64,000 nt of DNA from Bimastos eiseni (Eukaryota; Annelida; Clitellata; Crassiclitellata; Lumbricidae), in contig OY365813.1 of NCBI GenBank assembly GCA_959347315.1, positions 34,235,160-34,299,159 of the forward strand, given 5' to 3'. Below the pieces are notes generated by a model, which was not told the DNA's origin, made no database searches, and worked only from the letters and a program-made list of their open reading frames with translations. Below are positions 22,995 to 33,352 of this stretch, one piece after another. Every line of letters begins with the position of its first letter. Positions within the stretch are counted from its first letter, which is position 1. The translations under genes were made by a program, and so were the position numbers.

Positions 22995-23409
22995 GGCACC
23001 AAAGACAATCGTGGAGCTCTCAGCAACTGCGACCTAACGCTCCTAAGCAACAGTAACCACGGCAACGACCCAACCGACTCCTCCGCCCTTCCATCAATGA
23101 ACTCCCATCCTGCGTCATCATCAACCGCCAGCAGAGGGGCGCTATCCGACCGGCAGACGACGAGCGACGACCCGGACACAAACGAGTTCCAACTCGGGAG
23201 GCTCCAGTTCGGCGTCGCCTACGACTTCCCTGAAATGACGCTGACCCTGCATGTCCTGCGGGCGGTGGCCCTGCCTGCAAAGGACCTGACAGGGACGAGC
23301 GACCCCTATGTGAGGATCATGCTATTGCCCGACAAGAAGCGTAAGATCACGACGAATGTCAAGAGGAAGAACTTGAGTCCGCGCTGGAATGAGGTCTTCG
23401 CATTCGAAG
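22995..23409 (+). CDS. Synaptotagmin-7-like, exon with linker and first part of C2A
   Basis: Synaptotagmins are membrane proteins whose paired C2 domains bind calcium and acidic phospholipids and trigger SNARE-driven vesicle or lysosome fusion; the Syt7 class is the high-affinity, slow sensor. This exon follows a CAACCGCAG acceptor and encodes about 55 polar linker residues, then the start of C2A from [14 protein letters not shown] through [20 protein letters not shown] to [17 protein letters not shown]. The two first calcium-binding loop aspartates are present (KD and SDP). It ends after the first base of a Gly codon with a GTCGGT donor; the next exon restores the codon. The LPAKD, LLPDKK and KRKNL segments fit Syt7 best. 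The N-terminal transmembrane exon is not in view. Confidence 0.9.
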
Positions 23410-23815
23410 GTCGGTGTCAAAGGTCGCATTATTACGGCAGGTCAAGGTCGCTAATAATACAGGTCAAAATCGTCTCATAGAGATCAAGGTCGTTAATTTA
23501 TACAGGTAAAGGTCGCTTCGGACAGGTCACGGTCGTCAATTATACAGGTCAAGGTCGTTTCAGGCAAGTCAGGATCATTTTATGACAGGTCAGAGTCGTT
23601 AATTAAACAGGTTAAGGTCGTTTTTGACAGATCAAGGTTGTTTTTGGCAAGTCAGGCTAGTCCATCATATAGGCCAAGGTCGTTTTCGGCAGCTCGAGGT
23701 CATTTTCTGTGTCAAGGTTGTTTTCTGTGTCAGGGTCGTTTTCTATGTCAAGATCCTCTTCCATGTCAAGGTCGTGTTCTCTGGCTGTCAAGGCTGCGTT
23801 TGCTCTGTCAAGGCC
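23410..23815. repeat. Degenerate repeat with TCAAGGTCG core
   Basis: Around 15 imperfect units of about 22-25 bp share CAGGTCAAGGTCGTT. The array starts right at the splice donor of the C2A exon. The core resembles an extended nuclear-receptor half-site (TCAAGGTCA). Confidence 0.75.
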
Positions 23816-23832
23816 ATATTCATGTATAGCGA

Positions 23833-23990
23833 TGGTCATCATCATTATCATCATCATTATCATCATCATCATCATCATTATCATCATCATCATCATCATT
23901 ATCATCATCATCATCATTATCATCATCATCATCATCATCATTATCATCATCATCATCATCATCGTCATCATCATCAGCAGCAGCACTAGC
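23833..23990. repeat. (ATC)n / ATCATT array
   Basis: ATCATCATC with regular ATT interruptions, ending in GCAGCAGCA. Confidence 0.9.
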
Positions 23991-24119
23991 AGCAACATCA
24001 TAGTTACAGTCGTTTTGGGCCCATCCATATTATTACGTACGCAAAAAATCGTATTTTCGGACCCTCACCTACCCCTCTGTTTCGTACATTTCGTGGACCC
24101 CTACCCCATGCGTAAGTAC

Positions 24120-24690
24120 ATCTGAGTTCAGCTCCACCCCATTGAAAAGGTTAAATAGCAAAAGACATCAATAAGACATTGAATTTACCACGAATTATTT
24201 ATTATTGATAAGCATCATATTTAATAGCTTAGATTTGTTAACTGCTATGAAGAAATAAAACACTAACAACACTTGCATTTTAAACAGTTTTAATGCTACA
24301 TGAAATTATTTAAGCAGGAATATAGTCTATGATTAGGTTTACAGTTCTCATTTTAATATTCCGTATTGTGGACGTCATAATTAAACAGCTATGTTTGCGT
24401 GCGTACAAATTTTCGGGATCCCTCCCACTATAAGCACTCGCACGCAAAATCGCCGAAATTCGAAACCCTCTGCCCTCGCTGCTTGTGTAATATATGGACG
24501 GCTCCTTTCTTCATTATATTCGTCGTCGTCATCTTTCGCTCCAATCACTTTCGTCGTCACCACTGACGTCATTTGCGCATGCGTCACGGGCAAGCGACGA
24601 TGGAAGGCCTAAGGGTGACGCAGGTGATGTCGGAAAATTAGTTATCACGGTCACTCGTTCAGACAGAGAGCCACAGGCGGCTTCCTTCTC
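24120..24690. other. No gene seen
   Basis: Intronic sequence within the synaptotagmin gene. A TGCGCATGCGTCA NRF1-like motif lies at about 24566-24580; nothing else recognisable. Confidence 0.4.
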
Positions 24691-24699
24691 TATTTCTAC

Positions 24700-24985
24700 A
24701 TCCATTTCTCAATCTATATCTCCATCAATTGCCTCATCTATATTCCAACAATTTCTCAATACATTCCTCCATCTAATCCTCCAGCTATTTCTACATCTAC
24801 TTCTCCATCTATTTCTCCATCTAATCCTCCATCTACTTCTCCATCTATTTCTCCATCTATTTCTCCATCTATTTCTCCATCTATTTCTCCATCTATTTCT
24901 CCATCTATTTCTCCATCAATTTCTCCATCTATTTCTCCACAATTTCTCTATCTATTTCTCCATCAATTTCTCCATTTCGCCATTT
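24700..24985. repeat. 12-bp tandem repeat (TTCTCCATCTAT)
   Basis: About 20 units of TTCTCCATCTAT or close variants. The open frame across it is an artefact. Confidence 0.9.
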
Positions 24986-25390
24986 TTTTCGTTTATTTCT
25001 TGCCCCATTCCTCCATGCATTCCTCTCTATATTCCAATGACTATTCCTCCCTCAACCCATTCTCTCCTTCCTCCATTCCTCCCTATCTCCCCATTTCCTC
25101 CCTTCTTCCTTCTCGCTGCCTGTCCCCATTAATTAAGCAAAGACCTTTCGTCCTTGTCGTATACAGTTTCCTATGGTGCCACCTATCCGTCGCATGTCAC
25201 ATGACGAATGGCAGTCTACGTTGCCACTAGCCACCGCCACCAGAGACGCCACTTGGCACGTGACCCTCCCTACTCTCGTCTCTCAGATGGTGTTTACTGT
25301 ATAGGGTAAACCAGGGGTAAACAGGGTATGATAAGCGGTGTGCTGTACGGTAAGGGATGGTTGGAATGGGTGAACAAGAGATAAGCAGGT

Positions 25391-26155
25391 GAGATTAGAC
25401 AGACACATAGATAGAAAAACAGACAAATAGATAGATAAACAGACAAATAGATAGAACAACAGACAAAAAAATAGAAAAACAGACAAATAGATAGAAAAAC
25501 AGACAAATAGATAGAAAAACAGACAAATAGATAGAAAAACAGACAAATAGATAGAAAAACAGACAAAAAGATAGAAAAACAGACAAATAGATAGAACAAC
25601 AGACAAAAAAATAGAAAAACAGACAAATAGATAGAAAAACAGACAAATAGATAGAAAAACAGACAAATAGATAGAAAAACAGACAAATAGATAGAAAAAC
25701 AGACAAATAGACAGAAAAACAGACAAATAGATAGAAAAACAGATAAATAGATAGATAAACAGACAAATAGATAGATAAACAGACAAATAGACAGAAAAAC
25801 AGACAAATAGATAGAAAAACAGACAAATAGATAGATAAACAGACAAATAGACCTGCCAGACAGATAGATAGAAAAACAGACAAATAGATAGAAAAACAGA
25901 CAAATAGATAGATAAACAGACAAATAGACAGAAAAACAGACAAATAGATAGAAAAACAGACAAATAGATAGATAAACAGACAAATAGACAGAAAAACAGA
26001 CAAATAGATAGAAAAACAGACAAATAGATAGATAAACAGACAAATAGACAGAAAAACAGACAAATAGATAGAAAAACAGACAAAAAGATAGATAAACAGA
26101 CAAATAGATAGAAAAACAGACAAATAGACCTGCCAGACAGATAGATAGACATACA
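25391..26155. repeat. 20-bp minisatellite, about 38 units
   Basis: Units of ACAGACAAATAGATAGAAAA with few variants (AGATAAAC, AGACAGAAAAAC, CAAAAAGAT). The CCTGCCAGACAGATAGATAG interruption occurs twice (about 25852 and 26129), pointing to duplication of a 277-bp block. The array ends just short of the assembly gap. Confidence 0.95.
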
Positions 26156-26168
26156 GGCTCTGAGTGTC

Positions 26169-26368
26169 NNNNNNNNNNNNNNNNNNNNNNNNNNNNNNNN
26201 NNNNNNNNNNNNNNNNNNNNNNNNNNNNNNNNNNNNNNNNNNNNNNNNNNNNNNNNNNNNNNNNNNNNNNNNNNNNNNNNNNNNNNNNNNNNNNNNNNNN
26301 NNNNNNNNNNNNNNNNNNNNNNNNNNNNNNNNNNNNNNNNNNNNNNNNNNNNNNNNNNNNNNNNNNNN
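26169..26368. other. Assembly gap (200 N)
   Basis: Exactly 200 unknown bases between two different minisatellites. The round number suggests a placeholder, so true length is unknown. Confidence 0.99.
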
Positions 26369-26590
26369 CCTACTTCACCTGACCTTATTCATCTCACCTA
26401 CTTCATCTGACCTACTTCATCTGACCTTCTTCATCTGACCTTAGTCACCTGACCTACTTCATCTGACCTTAGTAACCTGGCCTACTTCATCTGACCTTCT
26501 TCATCTGACCTTAGTCACCTGACCTACTTCATCTGACCTTAGTAACCTGACCTACTTCATCTGACCTTCTTCACCTGACCTTCTCACTGC
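26369..26590. repeat. 14-bp minisatellite with TGACCT core
   Basis: Units such as TGACCTACTTCATC, TGACCTTCTTCATC and TGACCTTAGTCACC. TGACCT occurs 13 times. It begins at the gap edge. Confidence 0.9.
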
Positions 26591-26883
26591 ATTAACCAAC
26601 CGTAACATACGTGTTTGTCGATAGAACCATAGCTTACCCTACGCTACCTAACTCAGCCCAACTCAAGTAACCTTACCCAAATTAGCATCACAACATTAAG
26701 GTAAAGAAAGAGATTGTAATAATTAACTTTTTGAGCCATTCGCTTTTTATTTAATCAGGTATTATTCATTTATTTGTTCATTGATTAATTTGTTTATTGA
26801 CTAATTAATTTGTTTATTTATTTATATGCTAATTCATGTATACAAATTGAGCTGACCTGACCTCGTTTGACTTCTGTGCGCAG

Positions 26884-27053
26884 GTTTTCCGTACAGTAAG
26901 CTGATGAGCCGAACCCTCTACCTTCAAGTTCTCGACTACGACCGTTTCAGTAGGGACGATCCAATCGGAGAAGTCTGCATCCCACTCAACGAATTCGATC
27001 TCGTCTCTGGACAGACCGTCTGGAAGAACCTACAGCCGTGCAAGGGACACACG
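26884..27053 (+). CDS. Synaptotagmin-7-like, C2A second half
   Basis: The exon follows TGCGCAG and opens with GT, completing the split Gly codon. It encodes [39 protein letters not shown] and the end of C2A ([12 protein letters not shown]). The loop-3 calcium ligands D-Y-D and the later R-D-D are intact, so C2A has all five expected aspartates. The codon is complete at the GTACGA donor (phase 0). Confidence 0.92.
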
Positions 27054-27149
27054 GTACGACCCAGACCAACCTAATCTAATCTAATCTCATTTACTCCAGT
27101 CAGCTTCAATCTTGTCTTGTCAAGTCTAGACTATTACAGTCAGGTCCAG

Positions 27150-27525
27150 GCTATAGAATAAACGATTAAGTGAATAAATGAATAATGAATAAATAATAAA
27201 TGAATATATGAATAAATGAATAAATGAATAAATGAGTAGTGAATAAATGAATATATGAATAAATGAATAAATGAATAAATGAATAAATGAATAAATGAAT
27301 AGTGAATAAATGAATATATGAATCAATAAATAAATGGATGAACTAATAAATAAAGAGATGAATAAATGAATAACTGAATTAATGAATAAACAATTAAATA
27401 ATAAATTAATTAATTAATAAACTGATAAATTAATAAACGAATAACAGAATAAACTAATAAATCCATTAATAAACGAATAAAAAATAAAATAATAAGCGAC
27501 TAAGTGAATAAATAGGCCTAATTCC
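27150..27525. repeat. AATGAATAA-type simple repeats
   Basis: Degenerate ATGAATAA/ATTAATAAA repeats fill most of the intron between the C2A and first C2B exons. Confidence 0.85.
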
Positions 27526-27543
27526 AGATGAATTGTGTCGTAG

Positions 27544-27658
27544 GGTAAGCTGGGAGAGGTGAACATCAGTTTATGTTATCATCCAACGAATGAACAAATC
27601 ACAGTAACAGTTCATGAGGCGAGAGCTTTGAAGGCCAAAGATATCAACGGATTGTCAG
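27544..27658 (+). CDS. Synaptotagmin-7-like, start of C2B
   Basis: Acceptor TGTCGTAG, then GKLGEVNISLCYHPTNEQIT and VHEARALKAKDINGLS. This is the beta-1/beta-2 region and the first calcium loop of C2B (KD present). The exon leaves one base of a codon before its GTTAGA donor; the next exon supplies AC to give the Asp of SDPYV, the second ligand. Confidence 0.92.
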
Positions 27659-27744
27659 GTTAGACATTCATTCGTTAATTCATTAATTAATCCAGTCATT
27701 CGTTCGTTCATTTAATTAATTTCTTTGTCTATTTATTCACTAAC

Positions 27745-28255
27745 TATAGCTGTTAACTCGTGAAGAATCACGGGTTGGAAAATATAGATCTAATAGCTCG
27801 CGATTCAACACGTTTCCTCCCATTGCACAGAAAGGTTACAACTTGTCCCCGAAGGCAACTAAATTCAGCAGTTGTCGAATGTTGACCCATGAAACGTCCT
27901 CTGAACAATTTTGTTTACAGCTTACACCAGTATATTAGTAACGGCGATTCAACCGATTCAAAATCTGAGTTTCATCCAATAAGTGTGCATTTCATGTTAA
28001 CACCTGCAAATATACTTACATTACACGATGTATTTAATTTTAATAACTGTAAATGATTGTAGTTACACAGACGTGAATAAAACGTTTTCGAAACTCGAAT
28101 CGGAACTAATTAATCGTAAACAATAACCTACGTAGGACCTGTAGGTCATCAGCAGCGCTTGCGGCGCTGTCCAATCACGCGCTGTCCAATCACGCGCCTT
28201 CAGACAGACACACGTAGGTCACGTGATTTAGCTAATTACTAGTTTAGGTTTAGGA
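27745..28255 (+). mobile_element. Helentron-like dispersed element, copy 2
   Basis: Opens TATAGCTGTTAACTCGTGAA and ends in ACGTGATTTAGCTAATTACT. It aligns in pieces with 22290-22815, including ATATACTTACATTACACGAT and tandem TCCAATCACGCG. Nothing coding is left in it. Confidence 0.5.
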
Positions 28256-28984
28256 TTCGTTAAGTCATTTTTCCGTTTATTCGTTCCTTCATTTTTTTAA
28301 TTCAATAACTCATTCATTTATCCATGCACTCATTCGTTTCCTAATATTTTATTTATTCATTCGTTAATTCATTCATTTATCCATTAATTAATTCATTGGT
28401 TCCATCATTTGTCCATTCACTCGTCCGCAGTGGCGTAGCGAGGCAAAGCGCCGCCTGGGGCGAAGGTATAAAATGCCGCCCCTGCCTATTTTTCCATTAC
28501 TTCGTTCTTGTACATATACGCCTACCCCGAGATATGCACAATAAGGAATAGGCATAGGACGCCTGTTTTGATTGCTTCATTATGCGCTTATATACATTAT
28601 GATTATTCTATCAGTGTTCTAATAATTGTAGGGCCTACAGTTAGTAACAGCATCAGCATGCACTGTCGATATTAAAGCTGTATGTCCCTTGACTAATTAA
28701 AATGTATTATCATCAGACATAAAGATATGACAATAGAATAAGATTGTATTAATTAAGAAATTAACCAGTTATAACAAATAAACGAAGTCTCACAATAAAG
28801 TTGCTAAACGTCTTGCAGGCTAGATCGAAAATTATAAAAAGTCCCCATAAAATTAAAATTAAACAATACAAATCATAGGGCCTATTCTTTCTCTATACGT
28901 ATTGAAAAGAAAGTCCTAGGCCTAAACACTAATTTAAGCATAATGAGACCATGGTAAGTATGTTACCTAGAAGAGATTAGTAAC

Positions 28985-29075
28985 TGATAACGTTTACTCG
29001 AGCGCTCATGAGTAGTAACCTTTAAGAGGTGCTATATACATTTTCGTAATGAATGAATGAATGAACTTATCATAC
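28985..29075 (+). mobile_element. LINE 3' tail nested in the hAT element
   Basis: GAGCGCTCATGAGTAGTAAC, CTTTAAGAGGTGCTATATAC and an (ATGA)n tail match other LINE ends in the window, for example 43385-43590. Its position inside the hAT element means it inserted later. Confidence 0.6.
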
Positions 29076-29641
29076 GGATTACGAATACGGAACGATCTCA
29101 TACTTTCATTATACCTGTCAACTGGTACAATTTAAAAATTTACTTTTCTTGCTTTCCCTGTAGCAAAATGACTAATAACCTTGTCAAAGTTAATTGTGCT
29201 TGTCAAAGAGCGTTCAACTGAAAGAATTGCTAAATCGGAATGTAGTAATTCTCTAATTGTGGGTCTTAAGTAGGTTTTAATTAGTTTATTTTAATTAGTT
29301 TTAGTTTTGAAAATCCAAATTCTGTTTAGGCAATAAATCTTTCATCAACCCAGATTTTAATTAAAAAAGATTTTTTGCTAAATCCAACTTCTATTTAAGT
29401 TAGATTTCAATTGTGAATCCAACTTTGCATTAATTTTTTCATCACTCAAAGTAGGCAAAAACGTCTTTCATTACTCAAATTTCTGTTTCATAACATTTTA
29501 TTTGCATCAATACATGATGCATTTTGCAAGTTTTTCATAAATCAAATTTATATTTAAGCAGAGATTGTCCTTAATTAATCCAACTTTTTACTTAGGAAAG
29601 AATGATTTTTCATCAATCTAAGAATTTGCGCATTGTCATAA

Positions 29642-30225
29642 TTGAAAATTTTATTTCATTTTATAGGTGCGAAAGTCATGGCAAGATAGACAGAGGCGGC
29701 ATTGTCATTTTGCAGCGTAGGCCTGCCTATCTATTAACACTAGGTGTCATTCGATGGTCCTTCTGTATAGGCCTATCGTATATGCTAGCTTTAAGTCGAG
29801 AAGAAGCAAGAAAGCATATGGTGCCTCGTTTAGACAAGAGCAGCAAGAATCTTGAAGAGTGCAATTTATACAACAAGAATTTTTTTTTGGCCAAAAATGC
29901 CGCCTCTAGGACAAGTGCCGCCTGGGGCCATTTTGCGCATTATTTTATTGCAAAATTTATTTCATTTTATAGGTGCGAAAGTCATGGCAAGATAGACAGA
30001 GGCGACATTGCCATTTTGCAGCGTATCTATTGACACTAAGTGCCATTCGAAACTCCTTTGGTATATTGTATTTGTTTGTTCTAAGTCGAGAAGAAGCAAA
30101 AAAGCTTTAGGTTTAGACAAGAGCAGCAAAAATCTTGAAGAGTGCAATTTATAAAAAAATAATTTTTTATTTATTTTTTCCAGAAAATGCCGCCCCTAGG
30201 ACAAGTGCCGCCTGGGGCAGTTCAT
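29642..30225. repeat. Tandem duplication of about 300 bp in the hAT element
   Basis: Two copies (about 29642-29940 and 29948-30225) share TTATTTCATTTTATAGGTGC, GAAAGTCATGGCAAGATAGA, AAGTCGAGAAGAAGCAA and GGACAAGTGCCGCCTGGGGC in the same order. Confidence 0.85.
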
Positions 30226-30594
30226 CCCCCTCGCCCCCCTCGCTACGCCACTGCTCGTTCGTTCCTTAATTTATTAATTCAATATTTCATTCACTTGTCC
30301 GTTCATTCGTTCGTTCCTTCATCTATTCACTCGTTAATTCATTCATTTATCCATTAATGCATTCGTTCATTCATTAATTCAGTTATTCATTCATTCATTC
30401 GTTCATTCTTTTATTCATTTATCAACAGATAAAAATTCAACCCTTCGTTCATTTGCTCATCCATACATTATATCATTCAGAGCATTTATATAGCGACCCT
30501 GCTTGATAAATACCACGCATTCTCTGCAATGGTCTTTCTCTGGAATTACCTCTGTTACATAAATCGTGTAGTGGTCATTTTAAAAATCACGTTT

Positions 30595-30690
30595 TTGTCC
30601 GGCCTGGCGTTTGGAGCACTTTTGAGTAGTGTACCTTGAGAGGGCGCTAAAGCAATTTTTTAATGAACGAATGAATGACTGAACAAACAT
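30595..30690 (+). mobile_element. LINE 3' tail with (ATGA)-like end
   Basis: GGAGCACTTTTGAGTAGTG, then AGAGGGCGCTAAAGCAATTT and ATGAACGAATGAATGA, as in other copies. Confidence 0.6.
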
Positions 30691-30699
30691 GCACTCAGA

Positions 30700-30970
30700 G
30701 GGCTTTCGGTCCAAGCCCTGAGCAAGAAGGCACCTTTCAAGAACTGATAAGCAGTAAGTAATTACTATCAAAACATTATCCCTACTACGCAAAGATATTC
30801 GATTAATTTCCAGCGCAATTTAAGAGCATCTTAATACGAGTCGGTGAGCTACAGTTAGGAAAGGTCTTGCGCAAGGTTCCTTCATACACGGTAACCGCTT
30901 CAGGGGAGGAAGAAGAGGAGGATTTAACCCGTACTCGAACCCTCTAACGAACCAGCTGCCGTGTCCCTTA
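30700..30970 (-). mobile_element. tRNA-derived SINE
   Basis: The minus strand starts with a tRNA-like head, ACGGCAGCTGGTTCGTTAGA then GAGTACGGGTTAAATCC. The body resembles the elements at 53690-53870 and 60690-60970 (GCTCTGC or TGAAAGGTGCC pieces). Confidence 0.45.
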
Positions 30971-31089
30971 TAATCAGAAAAACTGGTCGTATATAGTGAG
31001 TGGACAGATCAAATGACGAGGGAGATGAAGAGCGAGAGGGGGAGGAAGAGGGAGAAGGAGGGCGAGAGACGAAGAAGAGGGTGGGGCAG

Positions 31090-31090
31090 A

Positions 31091-31145
<55 letters not shown>

Positions 31146-31190
31146 AAGATCAAATGAAGATGAAGAGGTAGAGAGAAAGGGAGGTCGACG

Positions 31191-31242
<52 letters not shown>

Positions 31243-31245
31243 AAG
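31090..31245. repeat. (GA)n microsatellites
   Basis: Two long GA runs (31092-31142 and 31198-31240) in purine-rich sequence. Confidence 0.9.
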
Positions 31246-31865
31246 AGGAAGAGGTTGGACACCCTTCCACACATTCCGATGCCATGAAATATGAAGCTGA
31301 TGACACAACACGTCCAAGGATGTCTCGCCAGACTAATGGACTGCTCCTTCCCCTCCACTTGCACTGCCATACATACGACATGCGTCCACACTCCTATAAG
31401 AAGACACGACCGCGTACGTTGAGAATGTGGAAATCTCCTTCAATAGTAATTGGACGAGTCCACCAATTGGGTGGTAGGCAAAAGATAGGTCTATGGACTA
31501 AGGCTGCTATAGATACTGTTTCTATTTTCCTCAACACATATACTTACATGGTCCGCACAAATATATCACACATATTTCATATATTATATATTTCTATTAT
31601 TATATATTTCTATTTATATACATGGCTGAATATATGCGTGTATATCAGTATGATATAATATAATTATTTATATATATATATTACATATATACATATAACA
31701 TTCGCAGTCACTGGTTTAGAAGGCACATGCTTAATGAACATCGTACGAGATAGAAATCATTGGACATTATTTTCCCATTCATGTAGTCAACCGTCACGAA
31801 GCGACAATGACGATGTGACATCACATCCAACCACTATTGCGAAGATCTACAACCATGTGCTTATA

Positions 31866-32182
<317 letters not shown>

Positions 32183-32239
32183 TATGTCTATGCACGAAAT
32201 TGTTCAATAACAATTTCGCCGTCGAGTTTCTGTTATCGC

Positions 32240-32585
32240 AATCTCCAAACTTCTAAAACGCCGCTTAAAAGCAAAGCGCAAGGCACCAGGTTATTCACGA
32301 GCGCTGACATGTAAGGCTACATTATTTATAGTCATGCCATCTGTCAGCTGTCCTCGGAAATCCGTTGGCTGGTTCCACGCCTGTGCGTGGGCCCACCACT
32401 GGTGACTCTCCAGCTTTCTGTGCAGTTTTGCTAACAGATATGTTATATTCGATCACGTGACATTTATCATCATTTAGGCCAGCGTAGAGATCGCCTCTGA
32501 TATCTTGATATCAGAGACGTACTTGCGTAGAAATCTTGAAGGGGCGTTATATAAATGCTCGATTGTATTTACAGTGATGATGATA
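32240..32585 (+). mobile_element. Composite dispersed repeat (families A and B)
   Basis: Starts with family A sequence (to about 32310) and continues into family B: CATCTGTCAGCTGTCC, GGCTGGTTCCACGC, GTGGGCCCACCACTGG, CATTTAGGCCAGCG, then CTTGAAGGGGCGTTATATAA and ATGCTCGATTGTATT. Family B also occurs at 39545-39750, 45455-45640 and 60475-60610. Confidence 0.6.
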
Positions 32586-32939
32586 TTGATGAATATCCGT
32601 TCTTAAGCTGTTGTACAGAAGTCCGTGGGCGCTGTCGTTCTTTCCACAAACTAGTCTAAGCTTTCTCGTCTTGCACCGATGGACCGCCATCTGCGATGGT
32701 CTTCGTCGTTGTCTGTGCGATGTAATGGCGCCATCGATTGATAGGTGGCGTTAGTGGCGAATGAATGGGTATACGGTTGTTATTAGAGCGGCCACTGGAG
32801 ATCTGATGAGACCAGTTACGCGGACGAGGATGGTCTAATGGTCAGGGAGTCAACGACGGTGGCTGAATTAGTGGAGGTGGAAATGTGGTGGAGGAGGTGT
32901 TGCTGGTGGCGATGATAAGCTAGCAGTAAAAGAAACGAT

Positions 32940-33345
32940 GCTGATATTGATGAATACTGTAACGCTACATAATGTCACGTAATATTTGCCAGAGTAAATA
33001 ATGTAGCGTTACAAAATGCCACGTAACGTTACATACATTATAAATGTAACGTTACAACACTATACAACGTTATATAGCCTGCGTTACATTATGTAGTTGT
33101 AAATAATGTAACGGTTCATAATTTCCACGTAACGCTATATAACGCTATAAGTGTAACGTTACATAATGTCACGTTTTTTCCGTTGCAAATAACGTAACGT
33201 TACTCAATTTCAAGTTACATTTTGTAAACATTGTAACGTTACATAGTGTCGCTCAACGTTATATAACATTATAGATGTAACGTTGCATAATGTCACAATA
33301 CATTCTGCCGCTGCTGGTAATGCCACGTTACATAATGTTGCGTTC
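32940..33345. repeat. Degenerate TAACGTTACATAATGTCACG repeat
   Basis: Roughly 15-20 irregular units containing AACGTTAC and ATAATGTCACG, many self-complementary. The array runs up to the polypyrimidine stretch of the last synaptotagmin acceptor (33345-33352). Confidence 0.8.
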
Positions 33346-33352
33346 CTTTCAG

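Larger units (their letters stand above)
28428..30253. mobile_element. Non-autonomous hAT-type DNA transposon
   Basis: Starts CAGTGGCGTAGCGAGG and ends with its exact reverse complement CCTCGCTACGCCACTG (16-bp terminal inverted repeats). The flanks are CTCGTCCG (28420-28427) and CTCGTTCG (30254-30261), an 8-bp target duplication with one mismatch, as expected for hAT elements. No transposase is readable over its 1826 bp. The right half holds a tandem duplication. It sits in the long synaptotagmin intron. Confidence 0.85.

Noticed and set aside
23020..23280. Minus-strand frames over the C2A exon
   Set aside because: Shadows of the GC-rich synaptotagmin exon.
25283..26152. Three 240-290-codon frames with repeating LFVCFSIYLSV
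   Set aside because: Encoded by the 20-bp minisatellite; a repeat with a period not divisible by three and few stops stays open in all frames.
25391..26155. CRISPR array
   Set aside because: Regular spacing, but there are no unique spacers; it is a tandem minisatellite in a eukaryotic intron.
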